64,000 bases of DNA from Alkalispirillum mobile (GCF_003664325.1 NZ_RCDA01000001.1:744001-808000), one strand, 5' to 3'. Shown: positions 28,815 to 39,621, counted from the stretch's first letter. The notes: generated from the sequence alone by a model not told the origin. Made by a program: numbers and translations.

Positions 28815-31208
28815 TCAGTGGCCGGCCACCTCCAATTCGCCGTTCATCGGCCCCACTGCCACGCTCTCCCGGAGCGCGGCGGGCACCCAAACGGTCCCCT
28901 CTGCGATATCCGCGGACACCCGCACCGGCAGTTCCACCTGCTCGCTGCCAAGCCGGATCTGCCCCCCCTCGTCCACGCCCAGCCGCTCAGCGGTGGCAGG
29001 CGCGAGCCAGGCCTCGGCAGCGACCGCGTGGCTGGTCTGCTGCAGGGGTTGCGACCGGCGCACCAACGGATCGACGGCGTAAATGGGGGTCGCACCGGCG
29101 CGCTCCAGGCCTTCGCCCCCAGCCGGCGCCGACTTGGGCGCGACCCACGGATAGGCATTCGATGGCGCCACTTCCCCGACCGCACCCTGCAGCTCGTGCA
29201 GCACCTCGTCGGAGGACTCCTGGTCGAAGCCGTCCAGTTCGAGCACGTTGCCGAGCACACGCAGGACACGCCAGCCCGGACGGGCCTCGCCAACCGGCTT
29301 GCCCACGCCCGGGAAGCTCTGCCAGCGGCCCTCGAGGTTCACGAAAGTGCCGGAGGTCTCACCGAATGCCGCGATCGGAAGGATCACATCTGCCTCGCGT
29401 TCAAGCTCCGGCGTCAGCCAGCTGCTGAACGCGATCACCCGGTTTGCCGACGCCAGCGCGGCCCGCGCCTGCTGACCGTTCCAGCAATCGAGCTCCGGCT
29501 CAACGTTATAGAGCACGTACGCCTTGCGCGGCTCGGCCAGCATTGACCGGGCATCCAGTCCGGCCTTGTCGGCCGCGACACCACCCACCTCACGGTGCGG
29601 CACCGCCCCTGCCAGGTAGCCACCGACGGTGTTGGCCGCCTCCGGCAGCACACCGAGCACGGCACCGGTCTGTTCGGCAAGCTCCGCGCTCAAGGCGCGT
29701 AGCAATGCAGCCTGCGGGTGGGCGTTGGCCTGATTGCCGAGCAGGATGGTGGCGCGCTCCGCCTTGCTCAGTTGCTCCGCAATGGCCTGATGACGCGCAT
29801 CCGGCTTCCCGGGGTAGAGCGCATCAGCACCCTCCGGCAACGTGCCCCCGTTGGCCGTTACAACGGCCTGCAGCACGGCGGCGAGCTCGCCGACCTGGGC
29901 ACTGGGACCGGCGAGGATCTCCTCGGCCAGATCGTAGTTGAAGTCATACCGGCGGTTATTGATAGCGAACACCGTCGCACCCGCCTTGGTGGCCTTCCGC
30001 AACCGGTGGTTGAGGATCGGCTGCTCATGCCGCAGGTAGCTGCCCACGAGCAGCGCGGCATCGGCGTCTTCGAGCGCACTAATCGGCTGGCCGAGCCAGG
30101 GGAACGCAGGCGCCTGATCCTGATCCGAGACGTCGCCATCGCGCAGGCGGTGGTCGATGTTCCGGCTTCCCAGGCCCCGAACCAGTCGGCCGAGCAGGTA
30201 CATCTCCTCGGCGGTGGTAGTGGGGCCGACCAGCGCGCCAAGCTGAGCGGGACCGTGGGTCTCGACCGTCTCCCTGAGCAGGCCCGCTACCTGTTCCAGG
30301 GCAGTCTGCCAGTCGACCTCGCGCAGAGCGCCGTCCACACGCGCCAGCGGGCGGGTGATCCGGTCCTCGCTGTAAACGCCCTGGTGGCTGTACCGGTCCC
30401 GGTCCGCGATCCAGGTCTCGTTGACCAGTTCGTTCTCTCGCGGCACCACCCGCATGATCTCACCACGAAGATGGTGCAGGTGCAGGTTGGAACCGACGGC
30501 ATCGTGCGGCGCCACCGAGGGGTGGGCCAGCAATTCCCAGGCCCGGGCCCGGAAACGGAAGGGCTTGTTGGTCAGCGCGCCCACCGGGCAGAGGTCGATG
30601 ATGTTGCCGGAGAGCTCGGAGTGCACCCCGCCCTCCACGAAGGTGGAGATCTCGGTGTACTCGCCGCGGTTCATGCCCCCAAGCTCGCGCTTGCCGGCGA
30701 TGTGATCAAGAAAGCGCACACAGCGCGTGCAGTGAATGCAGCGGGTCATCTCGGTGGAGATGAGCGGGCCGAGGTCCTCGTCGTCCACGACGCGCTTGCG
30801 CTCGGTGAACCGGGAGACGCCCCGGCCGTAGCCCATGGCGACATCCTGCAACTCGCACTCACCACCCTGGTCGCAGATCGGGCAGTCGAGCGGGTGGTTG
30901 ATGAGCAGGAATTCCATCACCCCGCGCTGGGCGGCTACGGCCCGCGGCGAGTCGGTGAAGATTTTCATGCCGTCCGCCACCGGCGTGGCGCACGCGGGGA
31001 GCGGCTTGGGGGCCTTCTCCACCTCTACCAGGCACATCCGGCAGTTGGCCGCGATGGGCAGCTTCTTGTGGTAACAAAAGCGCGGGACATCCACGCCCCG
31101 GGCGTCGGTGGCCTCTATGATCATCGAGCCTTTCGGCGCCTGAATCTGCTCGCCGTTGACCTCGATGGTCACCATGTCCTGCGGCTTGTCTTCGACCTTG
31201 GCACTCAT
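28815..31208 (-). CDS. nuoG: NADH-quinone oxidoreductase subunit G
   Basis: Large iron-sulfur subunit of the NADH dehydrogenase module, 797 residues. The N-terminal [2Fe-2S] domain has [15 protein letters not shown] and the later C in ACATPV. It is followed by a His-Cys3 [4Fe-4S] site ([15 protein letters not shown] with the preceding HPLDC) and a further pair of cluster sites ([10 protein letters not shown]). The rest is a molybdopterin-oxidoreductase-like fold without Mo function. Cluster N7 ligands were not checked. The start is 2 bases after nuoF. Confidence 0.96.
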   Translation of the reverse strand: MSAKVEDKPQDMVTIEVNGEQIQAPKGSMIIEATDARGVDVPRFCYHKKLPIAANCRMCLVEVEKAPKPLPACATPVADGMKIFTDSPRAVAAQRGVMEFLLINHPLDCPICDQGGECELQDVAMGYGRGVSRFTERKRVVDDEDLGPLISTEMTRCIHCTRCVRFLDHIAGKRELGGMNRGEYTEISTFVEGGVHSELSGNIIDLCPVGALTNKPFRFRARAWELLAHPSVAPHDAVGSNLHLHHLRGEIMRVVPRENELVNETWIADRDRYSHQGVYSEDRITRPLARVDGALREVDWQTALEQVAGLLRETVETHGPAQLGALVGPTTTAEEMYLLGRLVRGLGSRNIDHRLRDGDVSDQDQAPAFPWLGQPISALEDADAALLVGSYLRHEQPILNHRLRKATKAGATVFAINNRRYDFNYDLAEEILAGPSAQVGELAAVLQAVVTANGGTLPEGADALYPGKPDARHQAIAEQLSKAERATILLGNQANAHPQAALLRALSAELAEQTGAVLGVLPEAANTVGGYLAGAVPHREVGGVAADKAGLDARSMLAEPRKAYVLYNVEPELDCWNGQQARAALASANRVIAFSSWLTPELEREADVILPIAAFGETSGTFVNLEGRWQSFPGVGKPVGEARPGWRVLRVLGNVLELDGFDQESSDEVLHELQGAVGEVAPSNAYPWVAPKSAPAGGEGLERAGATPIYAVDPLVRRSQPLQQTSHAVAAEAWLAPATAERLGVDEGGQIRLGSEQVELPVRVSADIAEGTVWVPAALRESVAVGPMNGELEVAGH

Positions 31209-31210
31209 GC

Positions 31211-32488
31211 TCAGGCGGCCTCCACCATGGAACGCTTGTGTTCCACGTAGTATTCGAACTCGTGACGGAAGTGCTTGAGGAAGCTCTGCACCGGCCAGGC
31301 TGCCGCCTCACCGAAGGCGCAGATGGTGTGACCCGCTATCTGGCCGGCGGCCGCTTCCAGCAGTTCGATATCTTCGTGCCGGCCCTTGCCCTCGACGATG
31401 CGGCGCAGCACCCGCTGCATCCAGCCAGTGCCCTCCCGGCAGGGGGTGCACTGGCCACAGGACTCGGCGAAGTAGAACCGGGAGATCCTCAGAATGGCCT
31501 TGACCATATCGGTGGTCTCGTCCATGACGATGACGCCGCCGGAGCCAAGGGCAGACCCGATTTCCGCCAGCCCGTCGTAGTCCATGGTGGACTGCAGCAT
31601 CACCTCACCCGGCACCACCGGCATGGAGGAGCCGCCCGGGATGACGGCCTTGAGCTTGCGGCCACCGCGCACGCCGCCGGCCATTTCCAGCAGATCCTTG
31701 AAGGGAGTACCCAACGGGATCTCGAAGTTGCCCGGCTTTTCCACGTGCCCGGAGACGCAGAAGATCTTTTCGCCGCCGTTGTTCGGCTTGCCCAACTCCA
31801 GGAACCAGTCCGGGCCGTTGCGCATGATCGACGGCACGGAGGACAGGGTCTCGGTGTTGTTGATGGTGGTCGGCCGGCCGTAGACACCCACCTGGGCGGG
31901 GAATGGCGGCTTGTAGCGCGGCTGCCCCTTCTTCCCTTCCAGGGATTCCATCAGCGCCGATTCCTCGCCACAGATGTAGGCGCCAGCGCCAATGTGATTG
32001 TGCAGTTCAAAGTCGATACCCGAGCCCATGATGTTACGGCCGAGCAGCCCCGCCTCGCGGGCCTCCCGCACGGCCTGCTCGATGCGCTCGAACGGCTCAT
32101 GGTGGAACTCGCCGCGCAGGTAGTTGTAACCGACCGTGGCACCCATGGCGTACCCGGCAATGGCCATGCCCTCGACCAGCGCGTGGGGGTTGAAGCGCAG
32201 GATATCGCGATCCTTGCAGGTCCCCGGCTCGGATTCATCCGAGTTACAGACGATGTACTTCTGGCCCGGCGCATTGCGGGGCATGAAGCTCCATTTGACG
32301 CCGGCAGGGAAGCCCGCGCCACCACGACCGCGCAGGTTGGCCTTCTTGACCGTCTCGATGATCTCTTCCTGGGGGGTGTTCTCCTTGAGAATCTTCTCCC
32401 AGGCCTGGTAACCACCCATTGCCCGGTAGGTCTCCAGGCTCCAGGGGGTTTCCTTGTCCAGCGTGGTCAGACACACCTGATTGGCCAT
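31211..32488 (-). CDS. nuoF: NADH-quinone oxidoreductase subunit F (FMN, NADH site)
   Basis: NADH- and FMN-binding subunit, 425 residues. The glycine-rich NADH/FMN motif is [15 protein letters not shown], followed by [16 protein letters not shown]. The [4Fe-4S] N3 cluster site is [15 protein letters not shown] near residue 350, with a later Cys in HTICAFGE. All are intact. It is separated from nuoE by 3 bases and from nuoG by 2. Confidence 0.98.
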   Translation of the reverse strand: MANQVCLTTLDKETPWSLETYRAMGGYQAWEKILKENTPQEEIIETVKKANLRGRGGAGFPAGVKWSFMPRNAPGQKYIVCNSDESEPGTCKDRDILRFNPHALVEGMAIAGYAMGATVGYNYLRGEFHHEPFERIEQAVREAREAGLLGRNIMGSGIDFELHNHIGAGAYICGEESALMESLEGKKGQPRYKPPFPAQVGVYGRPTTINNTETLSSVPSIMRNGPDWFLELGKPNNGGEKIFCVSGHVEKPGNFEIPLGTPFKDLLEMAGGVRGGRKLKAVIPGGSSMPVVPGEVMLQSTMDYDGLAEIGSALGSGGVIVMDETTDMVKAILRISRFYFAESCGQCTPCREGTGWMQRVLRRIVEGKGRHEDIELLEAAAGQIAGHTICAFGEAAAWPVQSFLKHFRHEFEYYVEHKRSMVEAA

Positions 32489-32491
32489 GCT

Positions 32492-32992
32492 TTACTCCAG
32501 CGCGTCGAGAATCTGATCGATCTTCTCGGGGGTCAGATCGGTGTAGTAATGGCCGTCAACCACCATCATCGGCGCCCCCGTGCAGGCGGCGAGACACTCC
32601 TCTTCGATCTTGAGGGTGATCCGATCATCGGCCGTGGTCTCACCGAGCTTGATACCCAGTTTCTTCTCGGTATAGGCGACGATATCCTCGGCGCCCTTCA
32701 GCCAGCAGCAGATGTTGGTGCAGATGTTCACCTTGTGGCGGCCCACCGGCTCCAGGTCGAACATGGAGTAGAAGGTAGCGACCTCGTAGACGGCCACCGG
32801 ATCCATCTCCAGGTATTCCGCGACGGCATCCATGTACTCACGCCGCAACCAACCACCGGTGTTGTCCTGGACCACGTGCAGCGCCGGGATTACCGCCGAC
32901 TGCTTCTGGTCGTCGGGATATTTGGTCAACCAGTGGTCAATCTCCGCCCGCATTTCGGGCGTCAGCAACTGTTCTGCAAGCCCGCTGCTCAA
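32492..32992 (-). CDS. nuoE: NADH-quinone oxidoreductase subunit E ([2Fe-2S])
   Basis: Thioredoxin-like [2Fe-2S] subunit paired with NuoF, 166 residues. The four cluster cysteines are in [11 protein letters not shown] (C-x4-C) and [11 protein letters not shown] (C-x3-C). The helical N domain includes [19 protein letters not shown]. The start codon is TTG at 32992, overlapping the nuoD stop as TTGA, with GGGGA 8 bases upstream. A TTG start with a 4-base overlap implies tightly coupled, possibly limited, translation. Confidence 0.95.
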   Translation of the reverse strand: MSSGLAEQLLTPEMRAEIDHWLTKYPDDQKQSAVIPALHVVQDNTGGWLRREYMDAVAEYLEMDPVAVYEVATFYSMFDLEPVGRHKVNICTNICCWLKGAEDIVAYTEKKLGIKLGETTADDRITLKIEEECLAACTGAPMMVVDGHYYTDLTPEKIDQILDALE

Positions 32993-34242
32993 CGGTCAAT
33001 CTCCCCAAAAACGATGTCCTGTGTACCGATGATGGCCACCACGTCGGCCAGCATGTGCCCGCGTGCCATCTCGTCCATGGCGGACAGATGGGCGAACCCG
33101 GGCGCCCGCAGCTTCACCCGGTAGGGCTTGTTGGCGCCATCAGAGATCATGTAGCAGCCGAACTCACCCTTCGGGGCCTCCACCGCAGCGTAGACCTCGC
33201 CGGGCGGGGTGGTGTAGCCCTCAGTAAAGAGCTTGAAGTGGTGGATGAGGGACTCCATGTCGTCCTTCATCTGCTCCCGGGTCGGCGGCGCGACCTTGTA
33301 GTCGTCGATCATCACCGGGCCGGGGTTCTGTCGCAGCCAATCCACACACTGCTTGATGATGTGGTTGGACTGGCGCATCTCTTCGATTCGCACCAGGTAG
33401 CGGTCGTAGCAGTCACCGTTGGTGCCCACCGGGATATCGAATTCCACCTGGTCGTAGACCTCGTAGGGCTGCTTTTTACGCAGATCCCACTCGATCCCGG
33501 AGCCACGCAGCATCGGGCCGCTGAAACCAAGTTGCAGCGCGCGCTCCGGCGACACCACGCCGACATCGACCAGGCGCTGGCGCCAGATCCGGTTCTCCGT
33601 GAGCAGAGTCTCGTACTCATCGACACACGCCGGGAAACGCTGGGTGAACTCCTCGATGAAGTCCAGCATCGAACCCTGCCGCGCCGCGTTCATGAGCTCG
33701 AGTTCTTTCTTGCTCCGGAACTTGTTGGGCTCGTATTTCGGCATGCTGTCCGGCAGGTCGCGGTAGACGCCCCCCGGACGGTAGTAGGCCGCGTGCATGC
33801 GGGCGCCGCTGACCGCTTCATAGCAGTCCATCAGGTCTTCGCGCTCGCGGAAGCAATAGAGGAAGGCGGTCATCGCGCCGACATCCAGCCCGTGCGCGCC
33901 CAGCCACATGAGGTGGTTCAGGATCCGTGTGATCTCGTCGAACATCACCCGGATGTACTGGGCGCGGATGGGCGCCTCGATGCCGAGCAGCTTCTCGATG
34001 GCCATGACGTAAGCGTGCTCGTTGCACATCATGGACACGTAGTCCAGCCGATCCATGTAGCCGATGGACTGGTTGTAGGGCTTGGACTCGGCCAGCTTCT
34101 CGGTGGCGCGGTGGAGCAGCCCAATGTGCGGGTCGGCACGGCGGACGGTCTCACCCTCCATCTCCAGCACCATCCGCAACACGCCGTGGGCGGCAGGGTG
34201 CTGGGGACCGAAGTTAACGGTGTAGCTCTTGAACTCAGGCAT
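32989..34242 (-). CDS. nuoD: NADH-quinone oxidoreductase subunit D (49 kDa)
   Basis: Subunit forming most of the quinone-binding cavity, 417 residues from the ATG at 34242. The standard N terminus is [20 protein letters not shown]; the frame extends 12 codons further upstream into nuoC. Conserved blocks include [25 protein letters not shown] (with the quinone-site His/Tyr region) and the C-terminal [18 protein letters not shown]. It overlaps nuoC by 8 bases and nuoE by 4. Confidence 0.98.
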   Translation of the reverse strand: MPEFKSYTVNFGPQHPAAHGVLRMVLEMEGETVRRADPHIGLLHRATEKLAESKPYNQSIGYMDRLDYVSMMCNEHAYVMAIEKLLGIEAPIRAQYIRVMFDEITRILNHLMWLGAHGLDVGAMTAFLYCFREREDLMDCYEAVSGARMHAAYYRPGGVYRDLPDSMPKYEPNKFRSKKELELMNAARQGSMLDFIEEFTQRFPACVDEYETLLTENRIWRQRLVDVGVVSPERALQLGFSGPMLRGSGIEWDLRKKQPYEVYDQVEFDIPVGTNGDCYDRYLVRIEEMRQSNHIIKQCVDWLRQNPGPVMIDDYKVAPPTREQMKDDMESLIHHFKLFTEGYTTPPGEVYAAVEAPKGEFGCYMISDGANKPYRVKLRAPGFAHLSAMDEMARGHMLADVVAIIGTQDIVFGEIDR

Positions 34243-34978
34243 CGCTGGCACCCTCCTCCCGGTGCTTGCGATCGGCATAGCGGTTGTCCTCGCGCACCAC
34301 CCGCGGCACGAGGACCCGCGGCTCGATACTCACCGGCTCGTAGACCACCCGGCGTTTCTGTTCGTCGTAGCGGACTTCAACGTTGCCAATGAGCGGGAAA
34401 TCTTTGCGGAAGGGGTGGCCGACAAAGCCGTAGTCGGTGAGGATGCGTCGCAGGTCGGGGTGGCCGTCGTAGATGATGCCGTAGAGGTCGAAGGCCTCGC
34501 GCTCGAACCAGTTCGCCCCGTTCCAGATGTCCACGACCGAGTCGAGCACTGGGAAGCGGTCGTCTTCGCAGAAACAGCGAACCCTCAAGCGGTGATTCAG
34601 CTCCACGGAGAGCAGCTGATAGACGGATGCAAACCGACGCCCGGTATTCTCGCTGATCTCCTGAACGCCGTAGATGCCGGTGATACCGAGGCGGGCGAAG
34701 TTATTGCCGGCAACACCGCGGCTAAAGCCGGTGCCCTCGGCCGTGTCCGTAAACCACTCGTCTTCGCCCCAGGCCGCGTAGTCGACACCTGCGATATCCA
34801 TCAGCATGTCGAAACGCAGCCCTTCGGCGTCCCGCAGCGTGGTCATCGCGTCGTGCAGGTCCGCCGGAGCGACCTCAATGGACAGCTCGTTGCGATCAGC
34901 ATCGAGCGCGGAATCTCGCAATCTTTCCCCGAGCCGCTCCTGTACCGCGGCCTGGAGTTTTTCCAGCTTCTTGGCCAT
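34235..34978 (-). CDS. nuoC: NADH-quinone oxidoreductase subunit C (30 kDa)
   Basis: Peripheral-arm subunit that binds NuoD and helps shape the quinone module. 247 residues from the ATG at 34978; upstream codons in this frame lie in nuoB and lack family similarity. The conserved C-terminal signature [31 protein letters not shown] (read here in pieces) and [12 protein letters not shown] are present. It is a separate gene, not fused to nuoD as in E. coli. An 8-base overlap with nuoD couples the two. Confidence 0.97.
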   Translation of the reverse strand: MAKKLEKLQAAVQERLGERLRDSALDADRNELSIEVAPADLHDAMTTLRDAEGLRFDMLMDIAGVDYAAWGEDEWFTDTAEGTGFSRGVAGNNFARLGITGIYGVQEISENTGRRFASVYQLLSVELNHRLRVRCFCEDDRFPVLDSVVDIWNGANWFEREAFDLYGIIYDGHPDLRRILTDYGFVGHPFRKDFPLIGNVEVRYDEQKRRVVYEPVSIEPRVLVPRVVREDNRYADRKHREEGASDA

Positions 34979-34988
34979 CCGACTCCCC

Positions 34989-35465
34989 TTAGCGGGCGAT
35001 GGTGTTCGTGGTGCGAATCTTCTTCTGCAGCGCAATGATGCCCCAGAGCAGGGCCTCGGCCGTGGGCGGGCAACCCGGGACATAGACGTCCACCGGGACC
35101 ACCCGGTCACAACCGCGCACTACAGAATAGGAGTAATGGTAGTAGCCGCCGCCGTTGGCGCAGGAACCCATGGAGATCACCCAACGGGGCTCCGGCATCT
35201 GGTCGTAAACCTTGCGCAGCGCTGGCGCCATCTTGTTGCAGAGGGTACCGGCCACCACCATGACATCGGACTGGCGCGGACTGGGCCGGAAGATTACGCC
35301 GAACCGGTCCATGTCGTAGCGGGCCGCGCCAGCGTGCATCATCTCCACCGCGCAGCACGCCAGACCGAAGGTCATCGGCCACAAGGAGCCGGTGCGGGCC
35401 CAGTTGATAACCTTGTCAGCCGAAGTGGTGACAAAGCCCTTCTCGAGCAGGCCTTCTACTCCCAT
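34989..35465 (-). CDS. nuoB: NADH-quinone oxidoreductase subunit B (cluster N2)
   Basis: Carries the terminal [4Fe-4S] cluster N2 that reduces quinone. 158 residues from the ATG at 35465 ([12 protein letters not shown]). N2 ligands are visible: adjacent cysteines in [11 protein letters not shown], Cys in [17 protein letters not shown] and Cys in [12 protein letters not shown]. It overlaps nuoA by 10 bases and precedes nuoC by 10 bases. Confidence 0.98.
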   Translation of the reverse strand: MGVEGLLEKGFVTTSADKVINWARTGSLWPMTFGLACCAVEMMHAGAARYDMDRFGVIFRPSPRQSDVMVVAGTLCNKMAPALRKVYDQMPEPRWVISMGSCANGGGYYHYSYSVVRGCDRVVPVDVYVPGCPPTAEALLWGIIALQKKIRTTNTIAR

Positions 35466-35812
35466 TCCAGCGCCCCCTTCTTCCACTCATAGAGGAAGCC
35501 GATCAGCAGCAGGCCGATGAACAGCGCCATCGACAGGATGCCGAACATGCCGATATCGTCCAGAACGATCGCCCACGGGAAAAGGAAGGCAATCTCCAGA
35601 TCGAAGATAATGAACAGGATGGCCACCAAGTAATAACGCACATCGAATTTCATGCGCGAATCTTCGAATGCCTCAAAACCGCATTCGTAGGGGGAGAGCT
35701 TCTCCGCATCCGGCTTAGAGGGCGCCAGGAGGAACCCTGCAACCAGAAAGACCATCCCGAATAAAAGCCCAAAGATGATGAAGACCAGAATGGGCAGATA
35801 GTTTTCCAGCAT
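35456..35812 (-). CDS. nuoA: NADH-quinone oxidoreductase subunit A
   Basis: First gene of the operon, a three-helix membrane subunit of 118 residues. Signatures: [41 protein letters not shown], seen here as consecutive short blocks, with the conserved Cys in the E-C-G-F loop and the Asp/Glu of D-L-E-I. A 137-base leader separates it from the upstream tRNA-Leu; I saw hairpins but no convincing separate promoter or terminator in that leader. Confidence 0.97.
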   Translation of the reverse strand: MLENYLPILVFIIFGLLFGMVFLVAGFLLAPSKPDAEKLSPYECGFEAFEDSRMKFDVRYYLVAILFIIFDLEIAFLFPWAIVLDDIGMFGILSMALFIGLLLIGFLYEWKKGALEWE

Positions 35813-35949
35813 CTAGACTCGCCTCTCTGCTGGTTGCCCCGACCGGCCCCTTGCGAGGCCGGCCACCCTGGGGCTGCTCCCCGACCGGTATTGGTTGTTC
35901 GCCCGCAGCGGGCGGTGGCCGGGACTCTGTTCTTTTTATTGCTTGTATA

Positions 35950-36034
35950 TGGTGCCGATGGCCGGACTCGAACCGGCACGGCTTTCGCCACTGCCCCCTC
36001 AAGACAGCGTGTCTACCAGTTCCACCACATCGGC
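35950..36034 (-). tRNA. leuU: tRNA-Leu (anticodon GAG)
   Basis: 85-nt class II tRNA with acceptor stem GCCGATG/CATCGGC, discriminator A and encoded CCA. D-arm TGGTGGAACTGGTAGACACG is typical of tRNA-Leu. Anticodon stem CTGTC/GGCAG surrounds loop TTGAGGG, giving GAG. The long variable arm is TGGCGAAAGCCG-like. It sits after secG exactly as leuU does in E. coli, but is followed by nuoA instead of metY. No terminator was found between it and nuoA. Confidence 0.96.
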
Positions 36035-36096
36035 AAATTCTTTGGTGGTTCTTGGCCCATCAGGGGGCCAAGTGGTGCTCGTTGAAAGCGGGGTAA

Positions 36097-36125
36097 AGTC
36101 TACCAGTTCGGCCCCGCGATCTCAA
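36097..36125 (-). promoter_or_regulatory. Sigma-70-type promoter of tRNA-Leu (and possibly nuo)
   Basis: TTGAGA, a 17-base spacer, then TAGACT on the minus strand, located between the secG terminator and the tRNA, about 60 bases from the tRNA 5' end. Because no terminator follows the tRNA, this may also drive the nuo operon. Confidence 0.55.
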
Positions 36126-36127
36126 CG

Positions 36128-36160
36128 AAAAACGCCCGCCGGGATCACTCCTCGGCAGGC
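36128..36160 (-). terminator. Intrinsic terminator containing the secG stop codon
   Basis: Stem GCCTGCCG/CGGCGGGC (one U-G pair) followed by GTTTTTC on the minus strand. The secG stop codon (36145-36147) lies in the 11-base loop, so a ribosome finishing secG would sit on the hairpin. Confidence 0.7.
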
Positions 36161-36501
36161 GGCGGAGGCAGCTCGTCGTCGACCTCGGGGGCCTCCGGCT
36201 CATCCGCAGCCGGCGGCACTGTCTCCTCGACGTCCTGCTCACGCTCGAGCAGGCTGGCCGGGGCGTCGGTACCGCGGGCGGCAAGGATAGCCAGCGCCAG
36301 ACTAGTGCCGAAAAATGCAATGGCCAGCCCGGTGGTCACCCGGGACAGGAAGCTACCGGCGCCGCGGGAACCGAACACCGTGGAAGAGGCCCCGCTACCG
36401 AAAGCCGCGCCCATATCGGCACCCTTGCCTTGCTGAAGCAGGACCAGGACGACGAGCACGACAGCGATAATGACGTGTATAGCGAGCAGAATCTGAAACA
36501 T
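36145..36501 (-). CDS. secG: Protein translocase subunit SecG
   Basis: Small subunit of the SecYEG translocon, 118 residues, two transmembrane helices. The first is [21 protein letters not shown]; the family signature [20 protein letters not shown] links it to the second ([20 protein letters not shown]). The C-terminal 40 residues are an acidic, proline-rich tail ([18 protein letters not shown]) of a kind expected in a halophile. It is downstream of tpiA, as in Pseudomonas-like gene orders. Confidence 0.95.
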   Translation of the reverse strand: MFQILLAIHVIIAVVLVVLVLLQQGKGADMGAAFGSGASSTVFGSRGAGSFLSRVTTGLAIAFFGTSLALAILAARGTDAPASLLEREQDVEETVPPAADEPEAPEVDDELPPPPAEE

Positions 36502-36549
36502 GGGGCCTCTTGTACGATTGGGTTACTAGCTAGGGGTGAACGGCAAACG

Positions 36550-37302
36550 CTAAGTGCGCGCTGCCGCAACAATATCCAGGAATGCCGCGGGATCGAGCGC
36601 TGCCCCGCCGATGAGCCCGCCGTCGACGTCCTCGCAGGCAAAAAGCTCGGCGGCGTTCGCGGGCTTCACGCTGCCGCCGTAAAGGAGCACGAGGTTCTGC
36701 GCCACGTCGTCGCCCAACGCGGCCGCAACACGCGCCCGGATGAACTGATGGACCGCTTGAGCCTGCTCCGGGGCCGCCGTCCGACCGGTGCCGATGGCCC
36801 AGACCGGTTCGTAGGCGATGACCAGCTTCTCCACCACGAAGGCGCCGAGCGCCAGGATGGCGTCCACCTGGGCACCGAGCACAGCCTCGGTGCGGTCGGC
36901 GTCCCGCTCTTCCAGCGTCTCGCCAACACATACTATTGGCGTCAGACCCGCACGCAGCGCTGCCTGAACCTTTTCCGCGATCAGTGCATCCGTCTCACCG
37001 TGCAGGGCGCGCCGCTCGGAATGCCCGACAACGACGTGGGAGCACCCCATCTCGGCGAGCATCGATCCGGCCACCTCACCGGTAAACGCACCACTATCCT
37101 GGGCGGAGACATCCTGACCGCCAACGCCCACCGGGGAGGTATCAGGCAGGGTCCGGCGCAGCGGGCCGACATAGGGGAACGGCGGACAGACGATTACGTC
37201 GACGTCCGGCGCGTCCAGGTCACTCAACGCCTCGCCCACCTGTGCGACGAGCGCGAGCGAGCCGTTCATTTTCCAGTTCCCAGCCACCATTGGCTTACGC
37301 AT
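36550..37302 (-). CDS. tpiA: Triosephosphate isomerase
   Basis: Interconverts dihydroxyacetone phosphate and glyceraldehyde 3-phosphate in glycolysis and gluconeogenesis. 250 residues, standard. Catalytic residues are present: Asn and Lys in AGNWKMNG (N9, K11), His in VVVGHSERR, Glu in AYEPVWAIGTG, and the phosphate-binding GGSVKPAN and GGAAL loops. It lies between glmM (65 bases) and secG (48 bases), the order common in Pseudomonas and relatives. Confidence 0.98.
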   Translation of the reverse strand: MRKPMVAGNWKMNGSLALVAQVGEALSDLDAPDVDVIVCPPFPYVGPLRRTLPDTSPVGVGGQDVSAQDSGAFTGEVAGSMLAEMGCSHVVVGHSERRALHGETDALIAEKVQAALRAGLTPIVCVGETLEERDADRTEAVLGAQVDAILALGAFVVEKLVIAYEPVWAIGTGRTAAPEQAQAVHQFIRARVAAALGDDVAQNLVLLYGGSVKPANAAELFACEDVDGGLIGGAALDPAAFLDIVAAART

Positions 37303-37367
37303 GGCCTACTCCTTGCCTTGGGTCTTAACCGCCCGGAAGAATACCGTCGGGCTGGAAAGGGGTCAAT

Positions 37368-38723
37368 TTAGCGGGCGGTGTTGATGCTGGCATGCACATC
37401 ACGGACCACATCGGCCAGGGCATTAGCGGCCTGGGTCACCTCCGCCTCGTCCGGGCCCTCCACCATCACGCGCAGCACCGGTTCGGTACCGGAGGGCCGC
37501 AGCAGGACGCGGCCCCGCCCGGCAAGCTGGGCCTCGGTGGCCGCCACCGCTTCAGACACCTGCTGATGGTCGTGCACCGGCACGCCCCGGGTGATGGGCA
37601 CGTTGACCATTACCTGCGGCAGGCGCTCCATCCCATCCGCCAGGTCGGCGAGACTGCGCTGCTGCGCCGCCATCGCCTCCAGCACCTGGAGGGCCGAAAC
37701 GATACCGTCCCCGGTAGTGGTCCGGTCCAGGCAGATGAGGTGGCCGGAGGACTCGCCGCCGAGCACCCCTCCCTCGCGGCGAAGGGCCTCCATGACATAG
37801 CGGTCCCCGACCTTGGCCCGCAGGAACGCCAGGCCCAGGCGGTCGATGCCCTGTTCAAGGCCCAGGTTGCTCATCACGGTCCCGACCACCGGCCCGGCGA
37901 GGCCGCCGTTGGCCACCCGCTGGCGGGCGATGATATAGAGCAGCCCGTCCCCGTCAATGACCTCGCCGCGGTGGTCCACCATGATCACCCGGTCGCCATC
38001 GCCGTCGAAGGCGATGCCGGCGTCGGCCTGATGCTCGCGTACCGCCGCCTGCAGGCGCTCCGGGTGCAAGGAACCGCACCCGGCATTGATATTCAGCCCG
38101 TCTGGCTCATCCGCCAGGGTGACCACTTCCGCGCCCAGCTCGTGGAACACCGCCGGCGCCACGTGATACGTCGCACCGTTGGCGCAATCCACCACCAGCC
38201 GAACGCCGCGCAGGCTGAGCTCATACGGGAAAGCGCGTTTGCAGAATTCGATGTAGCGGCCGGGGGCGTCACTAATCCGCGATGCCTTGCCAAGCTCGGC
38301 AGAGCGAACGGGCTTCAGAGCCTGGGCCAACTCCGCCTCGATGGCCAATTCCGTGGCATCGTCCAGTTTCTCGCCGTCGTCCGAGAAAAACTTGATGCCG
38401 TTGTCCTCGTGCGGGTTGTGGGACGCGCTGATCACCACCCCGGCCGCGGCCCGCAGCGTCCGCGTCAAGTAGGCAATCGCCGGGGTCGGCATCGGGCCCA
38501 GCAGCTTGACGTCCACCCCGGCCGCGGAGAAGCCGGACTCCAGGGCGGATTCCAGCATGTAGCCGGAGATGCGGGTATCCTTGCCCACCAGCACCGAGGA
38601 CTGTCCGCTGCGGGCCAGGACTCGCCCGGCGGCCCAGCCCAGCTTCAGCATGAAATCCGGAGTAATAGGCAGCTCACCGACGGTCCCACGGATGCCATCG
38701 GTGCCGAAATACTGTTTTTTCAT
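37368..38723 (-). CDS. glmM: Phosphoglucosamine mutase
   Basis: Converts glucosamine-6-phosphate to glucosamine-1-phosphate, feeding UDP-GlcNAc for peptidoglycan and LPS. 451 residues from the ATG at 38723 ([13 protein letters not shown]); the frame runs 26 codons upstream into folP. Active-site phosphoserine Ser101 is in [17 protein letters not shown]. Metal-binding DGDGDR, sugar-binding GGESSGH and phosphate-binding [12 protein letters not shown] are intact. It follows folP by 4 bases. Confidence 0.98.
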   Translation of the reverse strand: MKKQYFGTDGIRGTVGELPITPDFMLKLGWAAGRVLARSGQSSVLVGKDTRISGYMLESALESGFSAAGVDVKLLGPMPTPAIAYLTRTLRAAAGVVISASHNPHEDNGIKFFSDDGEKLDDATELAIEAELAQALKPVRSAELGKASRISDAPGRYIEFCKRAFPYELSLRGVRLVVDCANGATYHVAPAVFHELGAEVVTLADEPDGLNINAGCGSLHPERLQAAVREHQADAGIAFDGDGDRVIMVDHRGEVIDGDGLLYIIARQRVANGGLAGPVVGTVMSNLGLEQGIDRLGLAFLRAKVGDRYVMEALRREGGVLGGESSGHLICLDRTTTGDGIVSALQVLEAMAAQQRSLADLADGMERLPQVMVNVPITRGVPVHDHQQVSEAVAATEAQLAGRGRVLLRPSGTEPVLRVMVEGPDEAEVTQAANALADVVRDVHASINTAR

Positions 38724-38727
38724 TGCT

Positions 38728-39621
38728 TCAGGGCCTCTCCCGTGCCTCCACCGTCCGTCCCGCGGCTGCATCCAACGCGGCGCCGGCCACCCGCAGGGCA
38801 TCCACCATCGGGGCCACGTCGTGTGCGCGAACGATACGCGCCCCCCGGGTGACCGCGACCACGGCGGCGGCCAGACCGCCCGCGAGCCGCTGGTCCAAGG
38901 GCCGCCCGGTTACCCCACCAAGCATCGACTTTCGCGACATGCCGACCAGCACTGGCATGCCCAGCCCGGTGATCTCGTCCAGCCGCCCCAACAGGCGGTA
39001 ATTATGGTCCAGGGTTTTTCCGAACCCAAAGCCCGGGTCCAAGATCAGTCGCTCACGCGGGATACCCGCCGCTTCACAGGCGCGGACCCGTTCCAGCAGA
39101 AACTCGCGCACCTCATCAACCACCTCGGCATAGCGCGGGTCGTGCTGCATGGTCCGCGGCTCCCCCTTCATATGCATCACGCACACCGGCAGCCCGGTGG
39201 CCGCCGCTGCCTGGACCGCGCCCTCGGCGCGCAACCCGTAGACATCGTTGAGCAGCCCGGCGCCGGCACTGGCCGCGGCGGACATGACAGCAGGCTTGCA
39301 GGTATCGACGGAGACGGGCACGTCCAGCCGGGTGCTGACGGCCTCAAGCACCGGCAAGACTCGATCAAGCTCCTCCTGGACAGACACCGGCTGCGAGCCG
39401 GGTCGGGTCGACTCACCGCCAATGTCGATGATGTCGGCCCCCTCCGCCACCAGGCGCTGGGCCTGGCGAATGGCTGTCTCAGGGGAAACAAACGCACCCC
39501 CGTCCGAAAAGGAGTCGGGGGTGACATTGAGCACCCCCATGACCAAGGGGCGCGACAGGGGTAGAACGTGCCGGCCCAGGCGCAGTTGCTGCGCCTGGGC
39601 CTGCTCGGGTGGAACCGCCAT
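38728..39621 (-). CDS. folP: Dihydropteroate synthase
   Basis: Joins p-aminobenzoate to the pterin pyrophosphate in folate synthesis and is the sulfonamide target. 297 residues. Motifs: [60 protein letters not shown], and the C-terminal IVRAHDV. Its ATG overlaps the ftsH stop by one base (TGATG), and glmM starts 4 bases after it, so ftsH-folP-glmM are coupled. Confidence 0.97.
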   Translation of the reverse strand: MAVPPEQAQAQQLRLGRHVLPLSRPLVMGVLNVTPDSFSDGGAFVSPETAIRQAQRLVAEGADIIDIGGESTRPGSQPVSVQEELDRVLPVLEAVSTRLDVPVSVDTCKPAVMSAAASAGAGLLNDVYGLRAEGAVQAAAATGLPVCVMHMKGEPRTMQHDPRYAEVVDEVREFLLERVRACEAAGIPRERLILDPGFGFGKTLDHNYRLLGRLDEITGLGMPVLVGMSRKSMLGGVTGRPLDQRLAGGLAAAVVAVTRGARIVRAHDVAPMVDALRVAGAALDAAAGRTVEARERP

